Shown: positions 36,534 through 48,029 of the stretch, piece by piece
Position numbering within the stretch: position 1 is the first letter of the stretch
How the letters are laid out: each line of letters starts with the position of its first letter
NCBI GenBank assembly: GCA_036435485.1
Contig: CM071595.1
Coordinates: 7,740,001 to 7,804,000, forward strand
Direction of reading: 5' to 3'
Source: Saposhnikovia divaricata
Lineage: Eukaryota; Streptophyta; Magnoliopsida; Apiales; Apiaceae
DNA: 64,000 nt
Position numbers and translations under genes: made by a program
Notes under the pieces: model-generated
What the model was told of the DNA's origin: nothing
The model's database searches: none
The model's input: only the letters and a program-made list of their open reading frames with translations

Positions 36534-36757
36534 CTACTTGGAGACTGCTTGCTTTGTAGTAGAGATAAGCTGTTCCATCTGTTCTGAAATGGCCTAACAG
36601 GCTGCCTCAATCTCATCTTGACCCGTCATAAAAATGAGTATGTCACCTGGAGCACTGATCATGGCCTGCTTCACTGCAGCTTCAACGTAATCTTCACAGG
36701 GACTTTTACTATATAAGGTTTGCCATTTATCTCTCATCATAACAGAACATATGCGCT
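36534..36757 (-). pseudogene. Captured PRP16-type DEAH helicase exon
   Basis: The minus strand translates to LYSKSPCEDYVEAAVKQAM, then APGDILIFMTGQDEIEAAC, a stop, and AISEQMEQLISSTKQAVSK-like sequence. This is the junction of the two RecA domains of PRP16, the DEAH ATPase that remodels the spliceosome for the second splicing step; ILIFMTGQDEIE is helicase motif IV. The family has about six residues (TIHITS) between KQAM and APGD that are shortened here. The in-frame TAG and the absence of the other helicase motifs make it non-functional. Confidence 0.85.
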
Positions 36758-36845
36758 ACAATTTACAGATTAGTGCAGTGAAGATGATACTTCAGCTAGC
36801 TAGTGGATGCTGATAAAAATTAATAAAAGCACTTAGTTGTACCTT

Positions 36846-36915
36846 AGAGGAGGGAAGGTGTAAAGGAAATCCAAGCAGAGCATCGATTCCGCCAAGGAAT
36901 CCTTGGTTAGCCAAC
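36846..36915 (-). pseudogene. Possible captured exon of unknown origin
   Basis: The minus strand is open across LANQGFLGGIDALLGFPLH with a GTAC donor-like end near 36842. I do not recognise it. It lies between the helicase and phosphatase pieces and is plausible as another captured exon. Confidence 0.25.
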
Positions 36916-36971
36916 CTCATAACTCAATGCTTTAAATTGAAATCACAGTAAATAAGAGCGGAAGAGCTTAC

Positions 36972-37062
36972 ATAAAGTATGACCACTCGGAAAACTCTTA
37001 TGTCCTTCTCTTATATCACTATCATTACCATGACATACAACATTTCCCCAGATATCATATAC
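36972..37062 (-). pseudogene. Captured lipid phosphate phosphatase exon
   Basis: Behind an AG acceptor (37064-37063), the minus strand reads VYDIWGNVVCHGNDSDIREG then HKSFPSGHT, ending at a GTAAGC donor. KSFPSGHT is the PSGH motif of the PAP2/lipid phosphate phosphatase family, and CHG..S.IREGHKSFPSGHTS is characteristic of the plant membrane enzymes that dephosphorylate phosphatidic acid. Only this exon is present, so no active enzyme can be made. Confidence 0.85.
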
Positions 37063-37201
37063 CTAAGAAAGAAGTACCAAAAAATATTTAAAAGTCAGTG
37101 AGCAGGTAAAAAAAGATGACTACCATTTATGTTAGGGAATATAGGGAGTGAATTGCTGCCAGAACATGTTTGAATCTGTTGTTCTGGAGGCATAATCATA
37201 C

Positions 37202-37310
37202 CTAGTCATCAAAGAAGTCTGTACACTTATAGCAAACCCGCATACCATTTGATAAAATCAACTCAGTAGCTCCAATGTTTGAGATTTCCAACTGTTGCAC
37301 TATATTACTG
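37202..37310 (-). pseudogene. Captured M16 (PQQL-like) zinc peptidase exon
   Basis: The minus strand reads NIVQQLEISNIGATELILSN then GMRVCYKCTDFFDD and a stop. The ATELILSNGMRVCYK..DFFDDQ segment is typical of plant PQQL-like insulinase-family peptidases. The zinc-binding HXXEH motif is not in this piece. Confidence 0.78.
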
Positions 37311-38684
37311 CAGAAAAAAAATATGAAATACTAACATAATTAAGTCACAACTTCTCTACCAAATAATGTACAGAGGCAGTCAAAGCAACATGAATCCTAA
37401 TAACTACAAGGAGCAGACTCGTGACAATGATGAATAAGACACACCTGCTATATCATTGTTACCTAAAAGACACCAATGAGCACACTAGCATAAACATATA
37501 GGCATATAGCCAACCAAGAAAGTGCAGCGCCATATTTGCATAAACATATCGCCAACCAAGAAAGTGTAACATCAGATTGACAGATTGTTCATCTTAATTT
37601 ATAGATTAACTGTCAATGTTAACAAGAAAAAACAATCTGCTTAAGCAAAACAGCAAAAAGACAATAACCAATGAACACAATAATACAAGCAAATAGATAG
37701 ATTGGTATACGTGCTAAGTCTAATAAGTTGTAAACCTCGAATTCTCAATGTTTAAAACAAGCGAATGTTGAATTCTAATGCTAATTGTAAACCAATAATA
37801 CAAGCCACACTTATGAAGTTTTGCTTAAAGTGTGACGATGATAATCAAGACTCAAAAAAAAAAGTATCCCCAGTTTCATAGCTGACTCATGTGATTGGGG
37901 GTTTGACTACATTACATCAAAGTTCAGTGCCTTCCTATTAAAAAAATGGGCGTCTAATGTTTATAGTTCTGAGGTTTAGAGTATATTTTGGCCTATAACA
38001 TTTGCTAATGGTTGGTTCATAAGTTTTTAGTTCTAACAGAAAATAAGAGAAGCCAGCCTAAGAACCGTCTGTGACATTTACAAGGTTTTGGTGCTCAAAA
38101 TTCAACCTCTGTCAAATAATTTATAGAACTTTAAACCACACTTTTTATGTTGCAATTTAAATATTTTATTCCCTTGTTTACAAAAATAGTCAAATGAAGC
38201 AGCCATTAAGACAGTTTCATCAACAAATAGAATTCAATGGTATTGATATTTTTTGGCTTTCATTATTATAACTAAAGTTGTTGCTTTGCCATGGCTTTAA
38301 ATTGCAGTAAACACTTATAAACAGGCAAAAGAAAAACTATTAAACATTTATAAATTAGAACTAGGCATTTTGATACCAAACTCCTCAAGTACAGAGAGTT
38401 TTTATCTTTTCTGCACACATTTGTGATTGTTGACATATATATAGTCACATAAGTTGAAAGAGAACCGAGGAACCAATATGTATGCAAAATGTCAGGTGTC
38501 ACATAAGTATGGGAAAATATGTTGCTGGAAACACAGACCACCCATTTAAACAATTAAATCCCAACATTCCAAACACAGTCATCAAACTCAAGAACAAGTA
38601 TCAAAGTGTTTAAACAATACTAAAGCACATATTTTCATTAAAAAGAAAGAAAATGAGAGGGACATGAGCGGGGGTACATGGGGA

Positions 38685-38800
38685 GAGAGAGAGAGAGAGA
38701 GAGAGATTAAGCGACAGAGGGAGAGGGAGAGAGAGGGGGGAGAGAGAGGGAGAGAGGGAGAGAGAGAGATAGATTAAGCGAGAGAGGGAGAGGGGGAGAT
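38685..38800. repeat. GA microsatellite
   Basis: Imperfect GAGAGA/GAGGGAGA tracts with a repeated TTAAGCGA(C/G)AGAGGGAGA unit, at about 38705 and 38773. Confidence 0.85.
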
Positions 38801-39689
38801 AGAGACCTTCGAAGCGGGTGGTGTTCTGAAGCGGTGGAGCAATTAGATGACCTTCACAGCTGCCAATTCGAAAACAACGTGCTAATTAGAAGTCCCCAAA
38901 TCAAAGTAAAGTGCTGAAGTAAACAACGGTGGTGTTGTGAAGAAGCGATGGTGTTGATTGAAGCCGGTGGTTAGGTGGTGTTGTTGCGCCGGTGGTGGTC
39001 TGTGAGTTTAATTTAGGGTGAGTTTAATTTGGGGAAACAATCAGAGAGATCGACTAAGTAATTATACTTAAATTAAGTACAATTTTCTTTGATTTCTTAT
39101 TTTAACTTATAACAGTCTTATACGTCGGGTAATATAATAGGCGACGTAAAATTGTTACATTATAAGGCGGGTAAAAAAAATGATGTATAAATCGACACTT
39201 TATACGTCGGTTCAAAAAAGGTGATGTAAATTAGAATTTTATACATCGGCAATAAAGAAACCGACGTAAAAAGTATAGATCTTATACGTCGCCTTCTACT
39301 GAACCGACGTAAAAAGTATAGATCTTATACGTCGCCTGAACAAAGCCGACGTAAAAGGTGCATCTTATATGTCGCCTTAGATTAAGGCGACGTATATAAG
39401 TATTTTATACGTCGCCTTTAGGCGGAACCGACGTATAATGGTATCCAGAAAACCAAATATACGTCGCCTTTATGCGGAACCGACGTATAAAGGTCGAATA
39501 TACATCGCCTTTAGGCATAACCGACGTATATTAGGCGACGTAAAAGACCAGTTTTCTACTAGTGTTAGAATCGTATGTATTTGATATTGGGCCTAATATG
39601 TTAATGTTAAAAAAAAATCACATGTATCAACTTACAAGTCTAAACAAAGCCCAAAAATTATGCAAATAAAAAAAGCCCAAAAGCACTAG

Positions 39690-40180
39690 TCATTCATATT
39701 ATTGTTTCTATTTTTAAAAAAATATTTATCGACGATCCAACCATACGGATGTCAAGATATATATAATTTAATGATATTCCCAAATTTTTAAAAAATAAAA
39801 AATTAATTTGGTTGGAGATCTTAGTAGAACACTACTAATCTGACTAGTACTAGTAACTAGTGATTTGTCCCATATTATTGTTTCTATTTTTTGAAAAATA
39901 GTTCTCGACGATCCAACCGTACGGATGTCAAGATATATATATATAATTAAATGTTATTCCAAATTCTTAAAAAGTAAAAAATTAATTTGATTGGAGATCT
40001 TAATAGAACACAACTATATTGTCTAGTACTCGTAACTAGTGCTTCGTCCTAAATTATTGTTTCTATTTTTTTAAAAATATTTCTCGACGATCCAACCGTA
40101 CGGATGTCAAGATATATCTAATTAAATGATATTCCCAAATTTTCAAAAAATAAAAAATTAATTTGGTTGGAGATTTTAAC
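39690..40180. repeat. Tandem array of a ~177-bp repeat (about three units)
   Basis: The anchor GACGATCCAA occurs at 39731, 39907 and 40086 (spacing 176 and 179). Each unit runs through CGGATGTCAAGATAT, ATATTCCCAAATTTT, AAAATTAATTTGGTTGGAGA and CTAGTACTAGTAACTAGTG. The same unit forms a second array at 62905-63820. It lies between CACTA element 2 and the right arm of the hAT-like element. Confidence 0.85.
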
Positions 40181-40483
40181 AAACAAAATAAGTAATTTTC
40201 AGAAACTCGTTAGGCTCGTTTAACAGCTCGTTAGGCTCGGCTCGTTAGGCTCGGTTCGTATAACAAAAACTCGACCCGACTCGTATACAAAAACTCGACT
40301 CGACTTGTGAGGGGCTTGCGAGTAGCTCGACCCGAATCGTATAACAAACGAGTCGAGTTCGGCGGGAATTTTCGGCTCGTTTAGTAAACGAGCCCGGCTC
40401 GACTCGTCAGAAAAAGCTCGGCTCAATTTAAAGCTCGGCTCGAACTCGCCCGGCTCGACTCGAATTACAGCCCTACAAACATG

Positions 40484-41436
40484 TACTTCATATGTAGAGA
40501 CTTTTAATAGAGCATTTTAGGAGTTAATTTTATGAAGATCTACTTTGTATAGGAAACGTAGCTTTAACTAACAAAAGTACACTAATGGTCTCTTTAGCTA
40601 TGACTTAAAATAAGTTTTTATGAACTTATTTCGGGTAAAAATTTCATATTTTGAAAATTACTTTTTATATAAGTATTTAATTTACGTTTAAGATTCCATA
40701 AGTTACAAAAAAAAAAGTTAACTTTTTCAGAAAAAAAGTTAAAAAATCTTTAACATTATCTTAAAATAAGTTGACTTATTCTGAAAAATAAGTTCCCCAA
40801 ACACCTCATAAATCAATATTTTTGTAATCAATGTCAACAATCTTTGTCGATTAAAACATATTCCATCGCTAAACATTTACAAAAATCAAAAAAAAAAAAA
40901 TTATGAAACTTATTTATTGTATAGAACAAAAAACACTCTAAACTTTACGGACGGTAATGATGGAAGAAAACTTGATGATGACGATTATGGTGTACAAGAG
41001 ACCTATGTGTGGTATTTATACATATTAAATTTAAAAATTAAAATTATTAAATGTGGATCATTAAAAATAATTAATCCAAAGATGTATAATTGATCTATAG
41101 GTCTCCAAATTAATTAATATAGCCTCCATTAAATTTTACTCCACATATATATCCTTATTCAAAAATATTACTTCTTAAAATTTCTCCCATAGAGAGAGCA
41201 TTATCATTTTCCTTTTTCCATTCAAGAGGTCGTTATCTTTTTTAGTACTAAGAATTAATTTTTCAAATTAACACAAATTATTGAATTAGAAGTCAAAATT
41301 ATTGTTTGGATTTATGGATAATAGCTTAGAAAACATCTTAACTAGATTTTATTATGCTTAGTTTTTATAGACTAAGTAGAACATATTGTCATAGCCAAAA
41401 TATGTTCTTGTAACTAAATAAATTACTGTCATGTAA
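40484..41436. other. AT-rich intergenic DNA with a MITE relic
   Basis: About 40595-40805 resembles the ATAAGTT MITE group (AAATAAGTTTTTATGAACTTATTTC, inverse near GACTTATTCTGAAAAATAAG). Nothing else was recognised. Confidence 0.45.
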
Positions 41437-41439
41437 TAA

Positions 41440-43124
41440 CACTAGTAGAAAAAGGACCTATAGCGTCGGTCAAAACATACTTTTAGCATCGGTCAAGTGG
41501 CGTAGTACATGCAGGCGAGACACTATAGGTATGGGTCTGTAGCGTCGGTTATTTAGGCGACGCTTAAAATAGTCATAAGCGTCGGTTAACTGAAATGCCA
41601 ACGCTATAGGTATAGTCATAAGCGTCTGTTAACTGAAACGCCGATGCTATAGGTATAGGCATAAGCGTCGGTTACCTGAAACACCAACGCTATAGGTATA
41701 GGCATAAGCATCGGTTACCTAAAGAACCGACGCTCAAAGTCAGGTTATAAGCATCGGTTGCCTAAAGAGCCGACACCTAAAGTCAGGTTATAAGCGTCGG
41801 TTGCCTAAAGAACCAACGCTTAAAGTCAATTTTTTAAAAAAAAAAAAATTAAAATTTCAATTTTAGTAACCTTTACCTCATACCAACAAATACCACATTA
41901 TAGCATATAACAATTGCAATTATCCCATGCCAACAAATATCAGATTTATTATCTAAAAAACTAATCTCAAACAACAAAAGAGAAGAGACCACATTCAATC
42001 TTAATAATAACAGAAAATGTCACATAACCATCCTCCACATCAATTTAATCACCACCAAGTACACATACAATTGAACACCATTAAAAAAAAGTAGTGTTCC
42101 TGCATATTGCTAACAATCCCGATAACATGAATCTAACATTTACTAAACTTCCTGCCCAAGCCAACATTTCCTTTATGGTTCTCTTTATATTCTTGGAAAT
42201 AGTAAACCCATGACCTCTATCTCCATTCTCCAACAGGTTTATATATAGAACTAGTCTGACTTCTTTGTGAGCGTTGGATCCAACATGTTCACCGATAATT
42301 AATATTTGGTATCAGCCTATCAGGGAACCAGCCGAGTTGCAGATGTGTTAAAACCTTTCTAAAAAACATTACACAAGTTTAACATGTTAGTCCTTTCCGT
42401 TTCTACACCAAAATCCATTACGAATAAAACAACTGATAGTAAAAGCATAGATGTAAAGACGCTTAAAAAATTTAAAGGCTGTAAAGGCATACCCGAGATA
42501 ACCAATAGCACAGATATTGAAAGTGCAACCTGAGAAGACGCTTCAAAAATTTAAATGCACGCACACAAATTTCGTATCAGACAGTAACATAAAGTATCTG
42601 TTGCAACATCTGAACACAACAAAAACTCATGGAGGGATGCAACAAAGGCTAATTGTGAGAAAATGACATAAATATAGACCTAGAAAATGACCGTGCAACA
42701 ATTTTCATTGATAACAAATAAAGAAACAAGAAACACAGGTAGGATACAATCTAACAAGGTTTTTATACTAGACTAATCTTCAAATTGGAATTTAGAAGAA
42801 AAAAAATGGAGTGAGGACTCAAGCACTTGCTAAAGGTTGTTTTAGGTGTCGGTTAAAAAAGAACCGACGCTAAAGGGTCAGTTTTAGGCGTCGGTTGTTT
42901 TTGACCGACGCTAAAGGTCGGTTTTAGGCGTCGGATGAGTAAAAACCGATGCTAAAGGATCAGTTTTAGGCGTCGGTTGTTTCATGACCGACGCAAAAGG
43001 TCCAACACAAATGACATTAAGCGTCGGTTAAGCTAGCAACCGACGCCTAAAGTATGTATAAGCCACGGCTCTCTATATAACCGACGCTAAAAGTGCGACG
43101 CTAAAAGACAGTTCTGTACTAGTG
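41440..43124. mobile_element. Non-autonomous CACTA transposon 3, variant subterminal repeats
   Basis: Left end CACTAGTAGAAAAAGGACC, right end GACAGTTCTGTACTAGTG, flanked by TAA on both sides (41437-41439 and 43125-43127). The subterminal arrays use AGCGTCGGTT/AACCGACGCT (41460-41825 and 42845-43100), where elements 1 and 2 use TACGTCGG. The interior of about 1 kb shows no recognisable gene piece or transposase. Confidence 0.9.
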
Positions 43125-43127
43125 TAA

Positions 43128-43599
43128 GTGTATAACTTGGAAGAACTTCATTCAAATGTTCAAGCCTCAAGGAGTACATCAAGTCGACAACAAGAATAAA
43201 TGTTACTATCATTTAACTAACAGTAAGGTTACAAGAATACATCATGTTGCAAGTCATGACAGAATACATCATGTTGCAAGTCATGACAGAATATCCACTT
43301 TGATAGCAACATTAGCGGAAGCATAGAGACTTCAACATTCACATATCTCGATAGCAAGTTTGGAATTCCTAACAGCAACATTGGCGGGATTCATACTGTC
43401 ATCCAAAGTACAATCTCATGACAGCAAACTTGGTGTTCTAAGATACTGTCTTAATGGAATCTTTTGAATTAGGGATTTACCAAGTCAAACATGTGACATA
43501 TTAGATGTTCAAGAAACAGGCGTGCTGCAATATCTCAATTGTAGCAGACCTGTAAGACTACGACAGAAACTTGAGACATAACAAGACAAAGCTTACTAA
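43128..43599. other. Intergenic, nothing recognised
   Basis: Contains a direct repeat of AGAATACATCATGTTGCAAGTCATGAC (two copies near 43232 and 43260) and related CATGACAGCAA words. No gene was seen. Confidence 0.45.
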
Positions 43600-43850
43600 T
43601 TCGAGAGTATGGTAACATTATAAGACATTGGGGTCTTTTTTGACCAAATAAATTCGACTACGGCTAATTTCAACCATATTTGGTTGAATTTAGTAGGTTC
43701 GGCTAATTTTGACCAAATATGGTCGAATTTAGGAGCGGTCGAAAAATAATCGGTCGAATTTAGCAATTTTTCGATCAAATATGGTTGAATTTAGGAGTGG
43801 TCGAAAATAATCGATCAAATTTAGCAATTTAGTTCTCGGCAAAAGTAGGG
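43600..43850. repeat. Subterminal repeat block (TCGAATTTAG family), left copy
   Basis: Dense ATGGTTGAATTTAG/TTGGTCGAATTTAG words and their inverses (GACCAAATATGGTC). The same family forms the block 58770-59135, whose outer end is a CACTA-type terminus. A terminus is not visible here, so this may be a truncated or rearranged left end. Confidence 0.6.
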
Positions 43851-43852
43851 GG

Positions 43853-46679
43853 TGTTGTGGAATAAAAATTATGGTGGTTAGATTGCGGCTAGGGTTCATG
43901 AGCTTCGTGCTTTAATGGCTGCGCTTGTGTTTCGTGACCTAATTCTGGTCCTCACAAGATGCCTACGTATCTCAGAGTAGAGAATCAAGCTAAGACGTAG
44001 TTCTGAGGTTGAGGGGTCTGGCCCTTATATAGGCTGTGGGAGCCTTAGAATCGTAGTAGGGTTAGGTGACTTGGTGGACAAGTCACCGCCTTGTGGAAAG
44101 TTCTAGGCTCCTGCCTTGTAGGAGTTAGATTCCATGTTGAATTAAGTGCCTTGGAGGCTACTTCTTATCTCTTGATTCTAGAACGTTCCTGGTTTGTGGA
44201 TCAGGCCCATGTTAGAAACAAGCTTATGCTAGGCGTCCCCAGTTTGGGCTGTTTCTTGGGCTCAATCATTAATTACGAATTTAATGCCCAACTAGGGTTT
44301 CGGGCCTTATTAATGAGCCAATAAATGTAACATTAATTATGTCTTTAGGGATTATTTTTCACCCATATCATTTGCCCCCCAACTTCTGGGAAAACTTGTT
44401 TTCGTAGAAGTTTAAGGTTACGTCGGCCCTACCAGGGTATCATCTTACAGTAAAGTGTGGAGCGACCTACACGTTCACAATGACTAAAATTCTCTCCCAA
44501 GTTTAATACTTAAGAAAGTTAAACGTTCCTTGGCCTCTAGAACCTTTTGTTATGATTTCTGGGCCTTTTGGGAATAGGATTAGTGTCGTTTCGAGCTCGT
44601 AGACACTAATCCAAGTGCAATTCGTGCATAGGATCTTTTATTGTAAATTCATTAGTGATTTATTACCCTCAACTTATCTAAGTTGGGGTTAATATTAGGT
44701 GGTCGTTGCTCGTAAGCCTTAATTAAGGCTAAATTTTGAGCAAAACACGCTAATTCTGCCCTAATCGGGGGTAAACAACCCTAAAAGAGGCTATAAAGGC
44801 CTTAGTCAAGGCTACCTAACTCATTATTAATGTAATTATTACTAGGATAGCCACTCTTAACCTTAATATAGGTTAATTTTCGAATGGAAGTCCTTAAACT
44901 CGCTAATCGAGGTTAATCACCCCTAACTGCGATAAGTGAAATCCTAACCTCAAATTTTGAATTCAAGTCAATCCAGTAGAAATTCTTATAGCCTCCTAGT
45001 TGGAGAAAGAATCACGTGAATATTCTCATTTTTGAGTTATCTAGACAAGAAATACGGTCCCCTGGATTAGGAGTTTCAAACACCCTTCTGGTATTTCAAC
45101 ACCCCTGACACCCCTAAACTCAAATTTTGAAGTTGAGCTTATATGATGGGGATTCTTATAATCTCCTGGTATGAAGAAGAATCACATGAAAACATGCATT
45201 TTTGAACGTTTTGGAGGCGAAATACCACATTTTAAGCTTGTTTTCAAACCAGACTTTTTTTCAAACAAGGTTTTTCCAAAACTTCAAAGGATCAATAGTA
45301 CACCTACATAGGCTTGTAGAGGATCTTATAAGGTCCTTGAATCTCAAATTTGAGAGCATTCGGAGCATTTTTTAGCGTTCTGGAGCCAAACGAAGTCAGT
45401 TAGGGGTTCAGGTGTTTGAAACACCTGAACCAATTTTCCTCCAGGAGGCTCTGGTTAGCCTACCCTGGTCGGCCATTTGGACAAGGGTACCTGGTCGGCT
45501 GGGCCCCTCCAATTTTTTTTTTCAAATTTTGACCAAAATTTTGACCGTTTGACTTTGACTTTTGACCTTGACTTTGACTAAAACCAAATCTTGTCTTTGG
45601 ATTCCCTCTTTTTGTCTAGAGTGGATTTGCCACATCTTGGTTGGTTTTGTGATCCTTGATCTCAAACAACCTACTTTTTAGTTTTCGGGACTTTTAGAGC
45701 CTTATCTTGTTCTTGAATTCTTGGTTTCAAACAACCTTGGATTCAACTATGGCCTTTGGATTTCAAACTCCCTTCCATCCTCATAATAGGATGTAGAATT
45801 TTTGATGAAGTTTCTTTGGCCTTACCCTTTATCAAAGAGGTCTTTGCTTCTTAGTTGTTTATATCGGGAATTCCCTTGTTTTCAACACCTGACTTCAAGT
45901 CTAGGATATTTTGGTTGGTTTTTAATCCCTGATTTTGACACAAGGACTTTAACTCTCCTACCTTGTATGTAGAACCTTGCCTTGGTTTGAATTTAGCCAA
46001 TGGTTATTGATTTTCAGGCCTTGAATTCAAACAACCAGCTTGATTTGAGGCAACAGCCTTGTTGGCCACCAAGGCTTGTATATTGTGTGTAGATATCTAA
46101 AATTCAAAGTCCCAGCTATATGTTTTAGAATATATCTTCCAAAATCTCTTAAAGTATTAGCTTTTTAGCTAATCTCTTTATTTAGTGCCTTAACCGTGGG
46201 TTTTTGGCTTAATCTTTAGTTCAGGCTTAATAAGCATGAGTTAACATAACCTCTTGGGCTGCCAACTATATTACTGCTCCTGCCTGCATTTCTATTCATT
46301 TCTTTCGCTTATTCTTACGAATTAGATCATTTCTTCAGCTTAGTTTCGAGTTTGTTTGGCCTTTTCTTGCTATTTTCGGCTATTTGACCTGTAAACGCAG
46401 ATCGTTGGAAAAATGACTTGCTATGAAGGGTCACCCTTTTTCTTATAAAAGAGTGAGGGTAGAAGTCATTCTTCACACTTCCTTCTTATCCCAAAGAATA
46501 TTTCTTTCTTAATAGCATTCAAGCTTCAAGCACCTCTCTCGATTTCTAACAAGAAGTTCAATGGCAAGTGAAGGTGGTAACAGCACCGTGGTTCCTTCTA
46601 AGGGTCTTCTTCGGCTGCTTACCAAGAGGACTAAGGATAACAATATGAAAGGTAAGAAGGTCTTTCCTCCTTGTTATCA
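43853..46679 (+). mobile_element. Long LTR-like sequence and leader of a retrotransposon
   Basis: Begins TGTTGTGGAATAAAA. The part at 43935-44020 (GATGCCTACGTATCTCAGAG, GACGTAGTTCTGAGG) resembles the long LTRs of plant Ty3-gypsy Tat/Athila-type elements. A TATAAAA (46444-46450) is followed by a leader and an ATG at 46561 opening MASEGGNSTVVPSKGLLR..., cut off at 46680 by CACTA-type sequence. No gag-pol domain follows. The class assignment is tentative. Confidence 0.45.
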
Positions 46680-47170
46680 CACTACGTCAAATTTGGGCTT
46701 TCGTCACTCTATTCTACAGTAAGGGCTGTGACACATTGGAAAAAACGAGTGGCTAAAGGTCATCGTCCCAAGTTTTAGCCACACAATTGTTTTTCGAGTG
46801 ATCGAAAACACATTTTTTGGAAGATTTAGTCATAACGTAAAAAAATGTGTGACAATATTTAGCCACGTTCCAAATATGTAACCAAATATGATAAAACAGC
46901 ATGGTTTTTTGTTGACTTTGACCAATTCCAAAATTTATTGTCATACTTAAGAGATAGAAGTGTGACAATAACTAGCGACGCTTCTTTGCCGTGTCTAAAT
47001 GTTACGAAACGGCCATAGTCGTTTTCGGTGATGTGGTTAAATGGGAAATAACCTATGGTCACTACATTTTATATGTGACTAAAAAGTAGAGTTTTCTGCA
47101 TATATGTCAGAGCTTTGTTCGGTTAAGGAAGCTAAAAACTAGTGACTGTATTATTGTGTGACTAAAAAGT
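46680..47170. mobile_element. CACTA-type left end inserted in the LTR-like sequence
   Basis: Starts CACTACGTCAAATTTGGGC and continues with TGTGACTAAAA/GTGGCTAAA words and inverses (TTTTAGCCACACAA, GACCAATTCC), a subterminal-array texture. A matching right end (ATTTGACGTAGTG) was not found up to 59135, so the extent is unknown. Confidence 0.5.
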
Positions 47171-48029
47171 TCAGTTAATTTGATGTTGTTAGAAGACAAC
47201 TATTTACGGAGGTATTGTGTAACGTGTATTAACACAAGTGTGTTTCGATTCATAATATAGTTTCACACAAGTATCTACAAATAGTTGTCAAAGCAAATCA
47301 TACAACAAAGTGTCAAGCTATAGAACATTCAAAAATGCTATGCAATTCATTTTAGTTATACAAAAATGCTATGTAATTCATTTTGAAGCGTTATACAAGT
47401 GATTCATTTTTTTAAAGATTGTTTTTCTTTCTTTTTTCTACCTTTAATATTCTTTAAAAATTCTTAAATACAATACAAAATAGAAAAATGTCTAAAAAAA
47501 CAATATCCACCACAATTGAAATTCACAGACTAAAGATAACAACCCCTATAAATCAATCAATTCACTATAAATTACTACATCAGTATAGTTGTACAAAAGT
47601 TAGAAGCAAATATATATCCTTTACATCACATTCCTATGCATACTAGCTAAGTCTAAAATTTCTACTAACAAGTGAATACTTAGAGACTGCATAAAAAATT
47701 TGGTTCCAGAAGTACCAAGATTGGGTACTTTATAGACTTTTACAATGAACTTTATAGACTTTTACAATGAAATTTGGTTCCAGAAGTACCATTAAACACT
47801 TCCAAGCCTTCAGGTCTCCGTATGCCATCACCCAAGATTGGGTTTTTTTATGAGGTCATTCACTTCTTCTCACTTATTTTTTCTTTTTCTTTTTTTTTTT
47901 GCTAAGCTGCTTCTTCTCACTTATTTGGATATCAGTAATGAAAGTAAATCATTGATCATCTCATTCTGATCTATATCTATTTGCATGTCTTTTTGAACCT
48001 TAATATTTTAATATTTCTTCGGCGTTCAG
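47171..48029. other. Interior transposon-like DNA
   Basis: AT-rich. A spaced inverted repeat (GACAACTATTTACGG near 47199 with CAAATAGTTGTC near 47279) and a duplicated TATAGACTTTTACAATGAA near 47731/47753 are visible. No gene was recognised. Confidence 0.4.

Larger units (their letters stand above)
35995..39564. mobile_element. Non-autonomous CACTA transposon 2, with captured gene pieces
   Basis: The left end CACTAGTAGAAAAATGGCC mirrors the right end GGTCTTTTACGTCGCC...TTTTCTACTAGTG. Subterminal arrays of TACGTCGG/CCGACGTA occupy 36015-36245 and 39117-39545. Flanking triplets are TTG and TTA, an imperfect duplication. The interior has no transposase but carries exon pieces of at least three unrelated host genes, all on the minus strand, and a GA microsatellite. 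Confidence 0.9.
35191..40475. mobile_element. hAT-like element holding a CACTA and tandem repeats
   Basis: Begins TAGGGCTGTAATCCGA and ends TCGAATTACAGCCCTA, flanked by a perfect 8-bp duplication CAAACATG (35183-35190 and 40476-40483). The outer arms are filled with GGCTCG/CGAGC words. The first 32 bases are tandemly repeated, a second copy starting at about 35225 after the word CATG. The interior is interrupted by CACTA element 2 (35995-39564) and an array of a ~177-bp repeat. No transposase was found. Confidence 0.88.

Noticed and set aside
39690..40180. Centromere satellite
   Set aside because: The unit length fits, but only a few copies occur amid transposons; no evidence of a centromeric array.
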